64,000 nucleotides of DNA from Gibbula magus (taxonomy: Eukaryota; Mollusca; Gastropoda; Trochida; Trochidae): assembly GCA_936450465.1 (NCBI GenBank), contig OW388289.1, positions 72,166,420-72,230,419 on the forward strand, given 5' to 3'. Numbering within the stretch: the first letter of the stretch is position 1; each line of letters opens with the position of its first letter. The position numbers and the translations under genes were made by a program. Below the pieces are notes generated by a model. It had not been told where the DNA came from and did no database searches. It saw only the letters and a program-made list of their open reading frames with translations. Positions 1 through 11,303 of the stretch are shown here, one piece after another.

Positions 1-1290
1 CATGGGGATCAGTTGAAGGGTTGTAAGGGTTTACCTGTGTCTCTCTGATGTTTATGATCGTGATTTTGGTCAAAATGTATTATTATGCTAAATATATGTT
101 TTATATTCTGAATTTGTTTTAGTTTTGAAAATATCTACAGAAGAATTATAAAAGATAGTATCAAATCTTATCTATGTAAGTACCTAAGTCCAGTTGATAA
201 TATAATAATGAGCTCAAAATGTATCAACGTTTCTAAAAAGAGGGGTTGAATGCCATCACCTTGTTGAAGTCCATCTGGCATAGAACTCTGTATTGCATTC
301 GGGCATTTCTTAAAGAGTCAAGGTGCATCCATCTCCTTGGTTGTCAGTAATAATAACTCTTTACCTGTGGATCTGTGTGTTCAAGAATAGCTTGTCTTGA
401 GCCAGAGGTCCATCTTAGATTATTCCCTTTGCTAATAAGTTGTAGTTCCTTTAAACTGGACAATCAGAAAAAGTTTGCTACTATTGGACCCTGTGTCAAA
501 CTTATTCAGAATCTAATGAAGACCTGATCCAATTCCGATTTTTGTTATCTGAATTTTGCAAACAGTAAGATTTAAACATTAATCATCAAAATCAGCAAAG
601 TGAAACAATAATTAGAATTTCTGACATAATAATGGTGTGCTGGTTTTGAACCAAGGAAAGTGTCTTTGATACTTGACAAAAAATTTCTCATCATTGAATC
701 CACCATGTGTAAAATTATCACAAAGCTTTTTCATCGTTTGAGTAACAAAAAGACGACCACCAAAGTAACAAGACAGTCATGATATCCTTATTCCATCCCC
801 AAATTACACATGAAACTCCCAGTAGGCAGGTATGCTCGACTTCCACGCTTGAAAGGGAATAAGGAGGAGCATTCAGTTGTGTTAAATCTTGTATCATGTA
901 AATCATTGAATTTGTCTTGTAAATTTGAAATATCTCAAGCTTTTGAAACGTTTTCAGCAGCTAAGGCTTGTTTACTCTATCATAGAAGTCGGTGAAAGGG
1001 GCTCAGCATGGGAAAGCAATGGATGGATGATTTCTAGAGGACCATTTTTTAACTTTTGTCATTCAAGTTGAATATCATATGAATTCTTAAAATTTTTATT
1101 CAGGATAAAATGCGCTGTGGGAGACGAGCTTTAAATTTTGTGAGTATTTTATTAAAGTTTATAGATAGCTATTGATTTAGTTTAGTTTTTGCAGTGTATT
1201 TAATGTACATGCTTCATTCTAATCATGTATAGGCCATTGAATAATATGAAAATGGATATTAAACATTTGATTATCAATGATGGCAATCAA
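1..1290. other. Non-coding stretch, no gene seen
   Basis: AT-rich sequence with only short open frames on both strands. None has a recognisable motif, a convincing splice context or unusual composition. No repeat family shared with the rest of the window was noticed here. Confidence 0.5.
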
Positions 1291-1295
1291 GTACT

Positions 1296-1475
1296 ACTGA
1301 AATCCTGGCGATGATGGTTATGATAACTATGTTTGTGATGATGGTGATTGTAATTGTGATGAATATTATTATGGTGATATGATTAAGATTTTGATGATGG
1401 TGATGGTTATATATGGTAGTGTAATTGTGATGATTATGATGATTATGATAATAATGATGATAGAATAGGGTTTTT
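1296..1475. repeat. GAT/ATG-rich low-complexity tract
   Basis: The plus strand is a degenerate run of gatgat, ggtgat and tatgat triplets, so the minus strand reads as a His/Ile/Thr-rich open frame. The triplet composition alone explains that frame, and I do not call it a gene. It is an imperfect trinucleotide microsatellite, probably polymorphic in length. Confidence 0.75.
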
Positions 1476-1499
1476 TTTATCATTTCATTCCCAGTAGAG

Positions 1500-2995
1500 T
1501 AAAACTGTTTTTGAATTTAAAAGAAAAAAGGAATTGATCAAAATGTTTATTTTGATTAAACTGTTTTTCAGTCACATGGAATTTCATTTGATTAAAAGGT
1601 TATTTCATGCCCAGTGGAGGCAAGATGCTGTTTTGTAGAAAATATATAGAGATGCTGACAATACTCTTCTCCTAGATCACAGACCTCGGATAAATCATGT
1701 TTGGCTTTGAATCAAGGACAATCGGAAAGGACAGCGGAGAGAAAAAGGTCTGTCCACCAAGTTGTTATTTACGACACTTGACTACCAAAAATAGACAAAA
1801 TGATTGTCCTTTAATAGATTGTGTCAGTGTGCACAGGAATGCCCCTTGTGTTATCTTTTGTGTCTTTAACATGTTTAGTGGTGTGGCATGGTCTAAAAGC
1901 ATGTTGATAAATTCAGAGAGGCAAGTATTCAATATAAGGGTGACAGATAGCTGTGATGGTCTGACTCCAAGCCTGCGTTTATTGTGTCACCAACTTCATC
2001 CAGACACTGAGGCATGATTTCCTCTTCACAAGCAAGTCTAGATTTGGATAGAAATTCTAGTTTCCTTGAGGCTTCTATTTACAATTTAATGGAAATAAAA
2101 AATGTTATCAAGCTTTTTCATAGACAATTATTTTAAAAGCTTTTAATCTAATAATTGTGTTTAAGGTTATTTTTATTCTTATTTTTATTTTCCTTAATCT
2201 TTTCCTAATCGAATCTCTACACAAAACAAATGTATATATGCATGTGATTGTTTAAGGTGGTTGTGATTGAGACTGAAGTCCTTTGAAGTTGTAAATATGA
2301 AAAATGTATTTATGTAAATTGTTATTGAAACCATCTAAATTTTGCATAAAATATTCTTTTAACAATTTTTACAGTCAAAATTATTCCATATAACATTTTT
2401 TAACATTACCAAAATAAGATGATAAATCAAAATCATTTCAAATAGTATATATGATGAAATAAAATATAACCTGGTCAAATTAAACGTTAATCAAGATTTG
2501 GGAATCTTTATAGTATCAAATAGAATACAAATGAATAAAATGGATATTGATAATGGTTTTCTTAAGCTCAAGTCTATCGTAGATATTATTCCAAATTACA
2601 TGGCAGAAAATCCTGAATAAAAACTATCATTTTGATTTGTCAAACTTCAAACCGATAACTGTTTAAACCCGTTATTACAATATTTACACAATTTAAACAT
2701 AACCCGTGAACTATAGTTCCATACTTAAAAACTAATAACAAAATATCAGATCGTCAAATACAGGGATGTCAATTTCGGCAGGTAATTATGACCTGTCATC
2801 ATGTGTGTATTGTGTGTATGAAATGTGACGCCAGACCTTGTATTATCTCGGCTGGACATTGACATTTTATGTTTCATCTTTAGAGTCCCTCCGAGGGTAT
2901 CTATTCCCTCCCTAGGAGTCAGTGACTGAACACAATCAGTGGAGGTACCGTACATACTCTCCCAAACCTAATAGAACCATGACTTCACAATAAGC
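1500..2995. other. Non-coding stretch, no supported gene
   Basis: AT-rich DNA. A plus-strand frame at 1697-2017 (106 codons) and a minus-strand frame at 2746-2955 (69 codons) are open. Neither shows a domain, and I could not pair either with another exon. The minus-strand frame has a somewhat coding-like composition and possible donor sites (ACAAG/gtctgg), but the support is too weak to annotate it. Confidence 0.4.
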
Positions 2996-3000
2996 AATAT

Positions 3001-3244
3001 CCCGCCATGGGCACAGCAACTTTGTCTGCAGTAGAGAACCATTCTACAAGCAGTAAGGTTTGGGTGCAATGCTGCACTGAATTTCAGCACAGTACCACCC
3101 TTGGTTCGCTAGATGCTCCTAGGTTTCATCACAATGCTTAGCCACAATGGTGTTGCAGGCTCCCTAATACTAGCAGCTGTGATATACGGTAGGTGAAATA
3201 ATCTTGAAAGCTGCGTTAAACTCTAATTCACCTGACCTTACCTT
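3001..3244 (+). mobile_element. tRNA-derived SINE (family A), 5'-truncated copy
   Basis: Matches the body of the full-length copy at 33671-33985: the segment after the tRNA-like head (gggcac.gcaactttgtctg), the central cagtaccacccttggttcgc block and the tail cttgaaagctgcgttaaact. The tRNA-like head is missing. Many substitutions suggest an old copy. It may have inserted into another dispersed repeat, because a ttcacaataa motif stands just before it and acaataaagtagtt just after it. Confidence 0.85.
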
Positions 3245-3603
3245 ACAATAAAGTAGTTAAAATTGTTGTCCAGAAAATCTTGTTTTCTCATTTAGACAGT
3301 TACCGGTATAAGGGTTAATTTGGACTTATTGTAGAACACCTATTGGCATAATCAATTAAATCTTGGATGGGTCAAGAATTGTTGTGGATTAAAAGTTAAC
3401 CAAGTGCGGTTTTGACCAAGGCATTGAACATATTCAGTAAAATATACGACAACCAATAACATTAATATTTTGATCAAATATTTGTTATCAGTCAAAGCAT
3501 TACCAAACAAATAACCATATCCTTTTGCCTCATTCATTAATACCAACTGGCGTAACAGTTTATGTGACAAGACAAAGTCACTGTTTACATAGGGAAGGTT
3601 TTG

Positions 3604-3674
3604 GTATACCCCGGGGGTAGATTCTGGGAAGAGGGAGTAGATTCTGGGAGCTCCCAGAATCTACCCGGGTATAC
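3604..3674. repeat. Perfect palindrome inside a larger inverted repeat
   Basis: Positions 3638-3663 form a 26-bp perfect palindrome with half-site TAGATTCTGGGAG. An outer copy of the same half, preceded by gtatacc and cggg, lies at 3604-3630, and its complement ends at 3674. Two alternative hairpins are possible. No target duplication was seen, so its class is unknown. Confidence 0.8.
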
Positions 3675-3749
3675 TTTGAAGGGGGGGTATATTTTCAGAC
3701 TTTACACCGGTAACTGAAATTCAGTGCAGAATCATGGTTCACATGTTTC

Positions 3750-5740
3750 AGCTAACACTCAAAGGTTTGACCACAAGACATTGTCTAACTGATGTTGAAG
3801 GCTTTCTTCTTCCAGCTATCTGTGAGGCAAACCCACCTCGTCTCATGACATGTGATAGACGTTCTACTTTATGTCACTAGTGTTCGCCAGTCCATGAGGA
3901 TATACGGTATCCTGTATACTGTATACAACATGATATCTTAGAGACAGGAATCAGCCAGCATTACTAACATGGGAGGAGCAGAGGCTCGTAAATAGTTTCA
4001 TATTGATGTATGCTTCCATAAACAAGAGTATGAATTCTGGGGGTAATGTATTCTTCTCTGAGAAAACAGTAATAAACTTGACAGTCCTGATGTGTATAAA
4101 GGTGATATTAACCCAAATTTGTATCAATATTTTTCTTGGGACGTACAAAGTATCCTTTTCATGAGTCACACATTTTCTTACTTTCTGTAAGGATTCTCTG
4201 AATTGTGGTTGGGTGATAGTAATCATTTGTATGACTCTGAACCATATATTATGATAAAAAGAGTTTATCTTTTTATGCAATATTCTGTTTAATCATTTAT
4301 TTGTGAAAAGATGTGTTTACAGGATAAAACAGCAGATGTGGCAGTCAATAGCATAAAACACAGAACGTTTTAAATTTTTTATTAGGTTTAACTGTTTTAT
4401 CATTTACCTTCACAATACCTGAGTGACTTAATTGCAGGAATTATACAATTTACAATATTATTACTGCTTCACCAAGAGGAGACTTAATTTGCAGTAATAA
4501 ATAAGTAAAATTTAACTTTTAAATCTTGTATGTTAAACTGATTGGAATTGCTCTGGAGACTCCATCTTGCTGTCACTTTGAGTACTGGCATACTTGATTC
4601 ATTGTCAGGTTGTCATATCTTGACAAATTGCTGCCACAAATTACTCATATTTCTAATGTGTTTATTATATGATTTATGAACGCGAGGTGGAATCCTTTAG
4701 AAACAAGTGATAGCCAAGTCAGAAAGTTGAAAGATGCTTCCTCGTAAAGCATAGCACCTCACCCATTAATATAAGAAGTGCTACGGTCCATTGTCCCGTC
4801 ACACTTTTTTACCGTAGTGGCCTTTGTGGGTCAAATTTGGTTTTCATGTATATTTGGATGCAGTATTAATATTCGGGATTTGTTGTACAACAATTTTATT
4901 TTTTGTTTTGATATTCAAATGTTGTTAATTCAGTTTGAGTGCATTGCCACATTGAAATTCAGAACACTACAACTCTTCAAGATCGAAACAACAGCCTACA
5001 ATTTTTTTTATAGCATCTGTAATTTTTTTGGTAAAAAGTGCTTATACCTCTCAAATCAATAAATACCATGTATTAGGAATTGTTGAAATCAGGATGAATT
5101 TGCCCTAGGTACAAGCTAACCTGTTGGAAAGAAATCGGTAACGGAAAAGTCCGTCCATGGTGAAATAAAATCTATAAAGTCTTAATTATCAATCATATTT
5201 CTTAGAAAATATGCTGAAGATTAAGAGTAAATCCAGGGATGAGGAACTGCTCAGTCTTTGAATGGTGTACAAATCTTAGTATACAAAATGTCAAGGTGAA
5301 CATAATCACAGCTGAAAAAGTGCTAAAAGATTTCTCATAAGTTGGCCCCTTTCTTGTTTACTTATCATCAGATACAAACTCCTGTAATAAGATACAAAGC
5401 CAGTTCTAGATCTCCCGTGATTAATATGAAAACTGTACACATCCCACGTCAAGGAGGTTAATCTCCAGATAACGCCACGTCTGACTTATCACCGTAATTA
5501 TTAACATCCTGGATGATTGTGTTTATTAGAAGCTGGGTAGAGATAGGTGTCTGGGCTGGGCGATAGTTAACCCTTTTGGGCTTAAAGAGAGAGTATGATT
5601 GTTTTATTGTGGGAATGATTTGAGTGGATAACATAAAATAACATATAGTTCCTGAAATTTTACTTTATCATGTTCTATTGGAGTTACATGAAAAGGAGCC
5701 CTTAACAATCCTATAAGAGCTGAAGCAATCTAGACTTGCC
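3750..5740. other. Non-coding stretch, no gene seen
   Basis: Contains a few open frames of about 100 codons at 3951-4280 (minus) and 4778-5062 (plus). They are rich in Ile, Phe and Asn, as expected for AT-rich random sequence. No domain, splice pattern or repeat was recognised. Confidence 0.45.
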
Positions 5741-5743
5741 ATA

Positions 5744-5800
5744 GATGACGTCACAATAGTTTGCGGTTATGAAGTCACAATGGGAGTAACGTCGTCACAA
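5744..5800. promoter_or_regulatory. CRE-like TGACGTCA site with degenerate neighbours
   Basis: A perfect 8-bp cAMP-response-element consensus lies at 5746-5753. It is followed by gaagtcacaatgg and gtcgtcacaacgg variants over about 45 bp. TGACGTCA binds CREB/ATF bZIP factors in animals. No gene start was found nearby, so a regulatory role is only a possibility. A similar CRE-bearing tract lies at 62220-62350. Confidence 0.35.
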
Positions 5801-5865
5801 CGGTATCCGACTTTGCGGGAATCATGGTTTCAGAGCCATGTCAGCTATTTCACTGGATAATAGGT

Positions 5866-6040
5866 GGGCGAGTAATAAACAGAATACTAAACTTCCTTCT
5901 ATTTAATAGCATTTTTATTAAACTCGTGAATGATTTGGTATCAAACTCGCTTTCGCTCATTTTATACAAAATCATTAACTCATTTAATAAAAATGGTATT
6001 AAATAAAAGGTCGTTAAGTATCCTCTATTGGGCAAACCTT
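5866..6040. mobile_element. Hairpin (foldback) element, probable MITE
   Basis: The core 5901-6004 is an imperfect inverted repeat. The left arm begins atttaatagcatttttatta and the right arm is its complement with a few changes, meeting at ctcgctttcgctc. The outer parts (gaatactaaacttccttct against the complement of aggtcgttaagtatcc) pair more weakly, so the whole element is about 175 bp. This symmetry explains the open frames found on both strands here. No target duplication was identified. Confidence 0.7.
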
Positions 6041-6470
6041 TTGGCCGGCAGCAGGTAGAGTGTTAACACAAGAAAACTTCTCAGTGCTGAGTGTGACCAA
6101 TCAACAAAACTTTCTTGGATGTACAGCATGTTTTATGAAGCTGATATAACCGCTAAGATTTAGATAAAGCACAATTTCTCTTTGATGTTGAGATTTAGGG
6201 GAAGTGTACCATTTCCGTACAATATACACAACACTGGGCTCCCTGTTTGGACAAGGGTTATTTATTGTGTTAGGAAATTAGCCCTATTTGTTCAAGATTT
6301 ATAGATTCAGGGAGGACACAGCATGTTATAGATTGGGTCTGGGATAATGAATGACTGCAAGGGTCTCATAAGGATTGATATCATTTATATTTCTTATTGA
6401 ACATTATTTGTCAGAAATGGTATATAATTTATGTGATAGAATAATTACAGTATGTTAGACATTGAAGGTA

Positions 6471-6719
6471 CGGGGATGTAGCTCAGTTGGTAGAGTGTTC
6501 GCTCATCACCCGGAAGACCAGGGTTCGATTTCCGGTTGCGTCATACCAAAAGACGTTAAAAGATGGGAGTTGTTGCTGACTTGCTTGACACTCAGCATTA
6601 TAAGGACAGAACAACGCTTTAACTGGCGCTGCACTGTGGTTGCCGGGTGCAGAAAGCATAAAATGAATTTCCTATGTACTTTGAGGACAATAAAGAGTTA
6701 GTACTATTATTATTATTAC
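6471..6719 (+). mobile_element. tRNA-derived SINE (family B)
   Basis: Begins with a clear tRNA-like head. The A box is tagctcagttggtag and the B box is gggttcgatttcc about 40 bp later, as in an internal RNA polymerase III promoter. A non-tRNA body follows, and the element ends in (att)n at about 6706-6719. The short plus-strand frame here is a by-product. A degraded second copy follows immediately downstream. Confidence 0.8.
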
Positions 6720-6732
6720 TGCATGAACAGAC

Positions 6733-6945
6733 CAGAGATGTACCTCAGTTGGTAAAGTATCCTTGTGTCTCCTGGGTTGTCAGTTTGATTCCTTGCTGTG
6801 AAATACTAAAAGGCTTTCAAAGATGAAAATTGTTGCATCTTTACATGGCACTCAGCTGAGAACAACACTTTGTTGTACTACAAACAAAGTTTTCAGTGCA
6901 CTTTGTATTAATTGCAGACAGTATAGGATTAGAATTACCGTATAT
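6733..6945 (+). mobile_element. Degraded second copy of SINE family B
   Basis: Aligns by eye to the preceding element: gatgtacctcagttggtaaa in the head, then aaaggctttcaaagatg and ggcactcagctgag in the body. Divergence is high and the B box is damaged. It lies in direct orientation only about 15 bp after the first copy. Confidence 0.6.
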
Positions 6946-7013
6946 TACTGTGTATAAGACAACTTTTTTATATCAGAAAATAGGGTGTCAAAGAAGGAGG
7001 TTGTCTTATACAC
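6935..7013. repeat. Short hairpin element starting ACCGTATATTAC
   Basis: Exact 14-bp inverted arms lie at 6950-6963 (gtgtataagacaac) and 7000-7013, with a 36-nt loop. The preceding accgtatattac motif recurs at about 21649 before ggtataagg, so this is a dispersed element and not a unique structure. Confidence 0.6.
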
Positions 7014-7189
7014 AAGGGCTATGTTTCAGAAGAAGAAATTTGGAAGCTTGACTGACGAACTCAAGATTTTGAAACCGGAGACAGCAATACAGAAATGTCG
7101 ATGTCAACTAATTTCTAACAAACAGGAAATAAAAATGTTGGTTTTTATTACTATATGGAGTTAGATAAATTCATAAAATATATTTGATA

Positions 7190-7520
7190 TTTGACAATTC
7201 ACTGCACTTACATCTATGTTTTACAATTCAAGGCACTTCCATCTATGTTTTACAATTCAAGGCACCAACATCTATGTTTTACAATTCAAGGCACTCCCAT
7301 CTATATTTTACAATTCAAAGCACCAACATCTATGTTTTACAATTCAAGGCACCAACATCTATGTTTTACAATGCAAGGCATTTCCATCATTGTTTACTAT
7401 TCAGTCTCGCTCCATCAGTGTTTTACTATTCAGGGCAGTACCACCTAAGTTATATAATAACAATGCATCTAAGCTATTTAGTAATAATGCACCCAAGTTA
7501 TATAATGATAATGCCTATTG
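7190..7520 (+). repeat. Minisatellite with 29-bp unit
   Basis: Nine units, each ending catctatg or a variant, start at 7190, 7219, 7248, 7277, 7306, 7335, 7364, 7393 (28 bp) and 7421. Three AT-richer units of about 24 bp ending ctaag follow. Because 29 is not a multiple of 3, the same repeat peptide appears in all three plus frames. That explains the overlapping 85-126 codon frames, which are not genes. Confidence 0.92.
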
Positions 7521-7941
7521 TTGCAGGCTTTCCTCATCACATCTGCTGGATAAGTGTAAACTAAATATCAAAAGAAACTAATCTTTACTGCACCAATGAT
7601 AGTCTTAACATCATAGAAAATCTTAGACTTCAAAGTATATAATCCAGTTTCTAAACTAGCTTGCCTCTAATGAATATTTGAGAGCGTATGAGAGGACACT
7701 GATAAGAAGTGCAGTTGTTCTTGTTGAACTGTCATGCTATCAGTGCTAGGGAGGTGTTAAAACTCTCAAGTGGACAGTTAGCGGTAATCTGAAGAAAGGT
7801 GCACCTCTAGGTTATCAATTGAATACTTTCTGTTATCTTAACAGACGCATTTTGTTTTTGAGCCAAGATTATTTTCTTGAAATTGTCATTAATTTGAGAG
7901 TCTGTTGGTAAACATTGTTTGCACAGCAGCTTGGGTATCAA
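7521..7941. other. Non-coding stretch, no gene seen
   Basis: AT-rich unique-looking sequence between the minisatellite and the next SINE. No motif was recognised. Confidence 0.45.
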
Positions 7942-7948
7942 ATTTCTG

Positions 7949-8208
7949 TCCCGCCAGGGGCACGGCAACTTTGTCTGCAGTAGAGAACTGTTCTACACGC
8001 AGTAAGGTTTTGGTGCAATGCTACACTGAATTTCAGCATAGTACCAACCATGGTTCGCTAGTTCCAGCCGATGCTCGCAGGTTTCATCGCAATGCATAGC
8101 CACATGGCGTTGCAGGCTTTCTCCCTGCCGCAATACTAGCAGCCACGATATAAGTGAAATACTCTTGAAAGCGGCGTTAAACCCCAAATCACCTCACCTC
8201 ACCATAAC
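7949..8208 (+). mobile_element. SINE family A, 5'-truncated
   Basis: Starts within the post-tRNA region (tcccgccaggggcacggcaa) and continues through the full body to gaaagcggcgttaaac and a CACCT tail. A possible short target duplication, atttctg, lies at 7942-7948 and 8209-8215. The predicted frames on both strands fall within this repeat. Confidence 0.88.
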
Positions 8209-8459
8209 ATTTCTGCCTACCGGTATATATTCTGAGCTAAGTTAACCATTTACCTACAGCTCTCTTTGGTAACAAGCACCTGTTGCTCCCATATATTTGC
8301 CGCTCACAATTGTTTGGTAGAAACTTATTTAGCAACTAAAGTGTTAATTATATGACACCAATTATATATTTATCAAAAATGATGTACTTAAGTTTCAGAT
8401 ACCTGTATATCTTATATTTCTCTCTCAGGAACTATTTTGACATGTTTCTCATACCGGTG

Positions 8460-8677
8460 TAGCAGGCCATTTCTTCCCCGGTCTAAACTTTCCCCGGGGA
8501 GTAAACGGCCTAGGCTGAAGTTTCCCCGGGGAAGGTTTGTCCTAGGATACTTTAACCCCGGGGGAGGTTTGGCCTAGGCCAAAGTTTCCCCCCCTAGGTC
8601 AAAGTTTCCCCCCTGTTAAAACAGTGTTGTTATTTCCTTCCCAACCCCTTTTTTTCCATGAACAGGGGGGATATTTT
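8460..8677. repeat. Left subterminal CCCCGGGG/CCTAGG palindrome block
   Basis: Repeated subunits of the form aagtttccccggggaagg and gtcctagg or ggcctaggcc. A diverged 58-bp unit occupies about 8620-8677. The block is strikingly GC-rich and palindromic in an AT-rich neighbourhood. A matching inverted block lies at 10925-11080. Confidence 0.8.
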
Positions 8678-9328
8678 GGCCTAGCTAGGCTATTTCTTCC
8701 CCAACTTTGTTTTTAATGTAATGGGGGGAGATTCTGGCCTAGGTAGGCTACTTCTTCCCCACCCTTGTTTTTATTTACAAGGGGGGAGATTCTGACCTAG
8801 CTAGGCTACTTCTTCCCAACTTTTGTTTTTATTTACAAGGGGGGAGATTCTGGCCTAGCTAGGCTACTTCTTCCCCACCCTTGTTTTTAAAGTAAAGGGG
8901 GGAGATTCTTGCCTAGCTAGGCTACTTCTTCCCCACCCTTGTTTTTAAAGTAAAGGGGGGAGATTCTTGCCTAGCTAGGCTACTTCTACCCCACCCTTGT
9001 TTTTATTTACAAGGGGGGAGATTCTGGCCTAGCTAGGCTACTTCTTCTCCAACTTTGTTTTTATTTACAAGGGGGGAGATTCTGGCCTAGCTAGGCTACT
9101 TCTTCCCCACCCTTGTTTTTAAAGTAAAGGGGGGAGATTCTGGCCTAGCTAGGCTACTTCTTCCCCACCCTTGTTTTTAAAGTAATGGGGGGAGATTCTG
9201 GCCTAGCTAGGCTACTTCTACCCCACCCTTGTTTTTATTTACAAGGGGGGAGATTCTGGCCTAGCTAGGCTACTTCTTCTCCAACTTTGTTTTTATTTAC
9301 AAGGGGGGAGATTCTGGCCTAGCTAGGC
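8678..9328 (+). repeat. Left arm: 58-bp tandem array, 11 units
   Basis: Eleven units of 58 bp run from 8678 to 9315, plus a partial unit. Each has a gcctagctaggc palindrome, a pyrimidine tract (cttccccaccc), a variable middle (either aaagtaaagg or atttacaagg) and ggggggagattct. Units 4-7 and 8-11 show the same order of variants, giving a 232-bp higher-order repeat. Confidence 0.92.
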
Positions 9329-10531
9329 TTCTACCATCATCCATTACAATCGCTTCTAAATGGTATTGAATATTAGCTAGCTTACAATTTTCTACTTCTA
9401 TTCATTGATTTACAGTTGATTTTTGCAAATCTCATTTCATATGTGCTCCTTGCACTTTTCTTTTGTTCCTTAGAAAAATATTTTAGGAGCGTATCCGCTC
9501 CTTGAAAATTTTTTTTACTTTGAGGCCTGTTAAGACATTTTTAGTGTCTTTAATTGTTAACTTGAAAGGTTCAATAGCAACTAGATATTAAAAGTTTTTA
9601 CAAAAATACTAAAAACATCAACACTTTTGCCATGTGACACCATTGACAGTTACACCACTGATCATAGTAGGATCACAAAATTGCATCAAACTTTAACAGC
9701 AATTCAAATCTGGCCTCGATTAAAACTACTGCCATGAAGAAGCCATCAGCAAAGGGGGCAGTTGGTATTTCTAATTTATTTCAAACGTAGAAAAAAATTA
9801 ATATCAACATTTTATAATTCTTTACATCACTGACTGACATTTTAGATGCTCATTGTTTTTATTATGATTATAGGATTTTAATATTTTTTTGCAAAGGTTG
9901 ATGCAGAAAAGTGTTTGTGAAACTTGTTTATCACTATTTAACCTTTAGCCTGCTGGATTGTTTTCAGGTTTTTGCAGAGAGCGTCAGATTTGTAAATTTG
10001 TAACAATTACGTCAATTTAGTATCCTTTATTTAAAGTTTTTCTCGCCTTAGTAATTAACAAAATCTTAAAATAATTAAAATAGATATCTGAGTCACATTT
10101 TTTTCTAACTTATCATTGTCATGAAAAATTATTTATTTATGTAATATATTTCAAATATCAATTATTTTTACACTTGTCTATGGAAAACATGAAAAAATAC
10201 AGTAGTTCTAAAATTGTACTCCATTTTCAAACTCATTCACAAACTCAAATACATTCAAGATTTTTAATTCGTCATTTCTCAATAAAATAAAATTTTACAG
10301 AGATACTAATTACATCACGTGAAAGTCCATTGATTTCTGATTCGGAAAATGTGAACTTTCTCATGAATCACAGAACTTTGTCACACACTTATGTCGTATG
10401 TTTGTCAAAGGGTCAATAGTGACCCTCTAGCGTGCAGGAGCTTAATGCAGAAAATATATATATAAATGTCTTGGAATTGAAAGATTTTGGTTCTGCAAAG
10501 TTACATTGACAGTGGTTTTTCTTCAAGGATT
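9329..10531. other. AT-rich core of the foldback element
   Basis: About 1.2 kb of AT-rich DNA between the inverted arrays, unrelated to the arms. I see no open frame longer than 60 codons and no transposase motif. Confidence 0.6.
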
Positions 10532-10890
10532 CCTAGCTAGGCCAGAATCTCCCCCCTTTACTTTAAAAACAAGGGTGGGGAAGAAGGAGCCTAGCTAGGC
10601 CAGAATCTCCCCCCCCTTTACTCTAAAAACAAAGGTGGGGAAGAAGTAGCCTAGCTAGGCCAGAATCTCCCCCCTTTACTTTAAAAACAAGGGTGGGGAA
10701 GAAGGAGCCTAGCTAGGCCAGAATCTTCCCCCCTTTACTCTAAAAACAAAGGTGGGGAAGAAGTAGCCTAGCTAGGCAAGAATCTCCCCCCTTTACTTTA
10801 AAAACAAGGGTGGGGAAGAAGTAGCCTAGCTAGGCCAGAATCTCCCCCCTTGTAAATAAAAACAAGGGTGGGAAAGAAGTAGCCTAGCTA
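10532..10890 (-). repeat. Right arm: inverted 58-bp tandem array, about 6 units
   Basis: The complement of the left-arm unit. cctagctaggc recurs at 10532, 10590, 10650, 10708, 10767, 10825 and 10883, giving spacings of 58-60 bp. It has about half as many units as the left arm. Confidence 0.92.
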
Positions 10891-10924
10891 CCCCTGTAAA
10901 TTCTGTAATCATAGGTGAGAAAGT

Positions 10925-11080
10925 ATCAAGGGTGGGGAAAGTTTGACCTAGGACAAACCTTCCCCGGGGAAGATTTAGCCTAGGGGGGGAAAGTTTGGCC
11001 TAGGCTGAAGTTTCCCCGGGGAAGGTCTGTCCTAGGCCAAACTTTCCCCGGGGAAACTTTGGCCAGGGGGAAACTTTGGC
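10925..11080. repeat. Right subterminal CCCCGGGG/CCTAGG palindrome block
   Basis: Contains several ttccccggggaa and cctagg palindromes in the same motif vocabulary as the left subterminal block, in inverted order. It leads to the right terminus ggcctgttacaccggtat. Confidence 0.8.
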
Positions 11081-11303
11081 CTGTTACACCGGTATTTCAG
11101 TTCAGTTTTAATATTTTCAAATATGCAATTGATTCATTTTTGGCTTATCAGGCATGTATTGGTGTTTGTCCATCCGACCAAATGGCCCTTCTGTAACCTT
11201 TGCACTAAAGACACTAGAATGCTGAACTATTATTCAGATACTGATTATGAATTATAGATTTGATTACTCAGTAGCCCCCAATAAGGGCCACAGAGGCTAT
11301 ACC

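Larger units (their letters stand above)
8451..11095. mobile_element. Large foldback-like element with minisatellite arms
   Basis: The ends are complementary: ataccggtgtagcaggcca at 8451-8469 matches the complement of the sequence ending at 11095 with one change. Inside each end lies a block rich in ccccgggg and cctagg palindromes. Next come inverted arrays of a 58-bp unit (8678-9328 on the left, 10532-10890 on the right), and then a 1.2-kb AT-rich core with no open frame of note. This architecture fits foldback-type DNA transposons, whose long inverted repeats are built from tandem subrepeats. No transposase and no clear target duplication are visible, so it would be non-autonomous. Confidence 0.75.

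Noticed and set aside
1274..1483. His-rich protein on the minus strand
   Set aside because: It is the complement of a degenerate GAT/ATG triplet tract.
2746..2955. Possible minus-strand exon of 69 codons
   Set aside because: Composition is somewhat coding-like and donor-like sites exist, but there is no matching exon, no domain and no convincing acceptor.
6462..6701. Functional tRNA gene at the head of SINE family B
   Set aside because: The A and B boxes are good, but the head runs straight into a SINE body and (att)n tail, and I could not fold a proper acceptor stem.
7190..7450. CRISPR-like array
   Set aside because: 29-bp units follow each other directly without unique spacers, and the sequence is clearly eukaryotic.
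7184..7581. Three overlapping 85-126 codon frames with repeated peptides
   Set aside because: The 29-bp repeat unit shifts frame at each copy, so all three plus frames carry the same repetitive peptide. No start context or unique domain.
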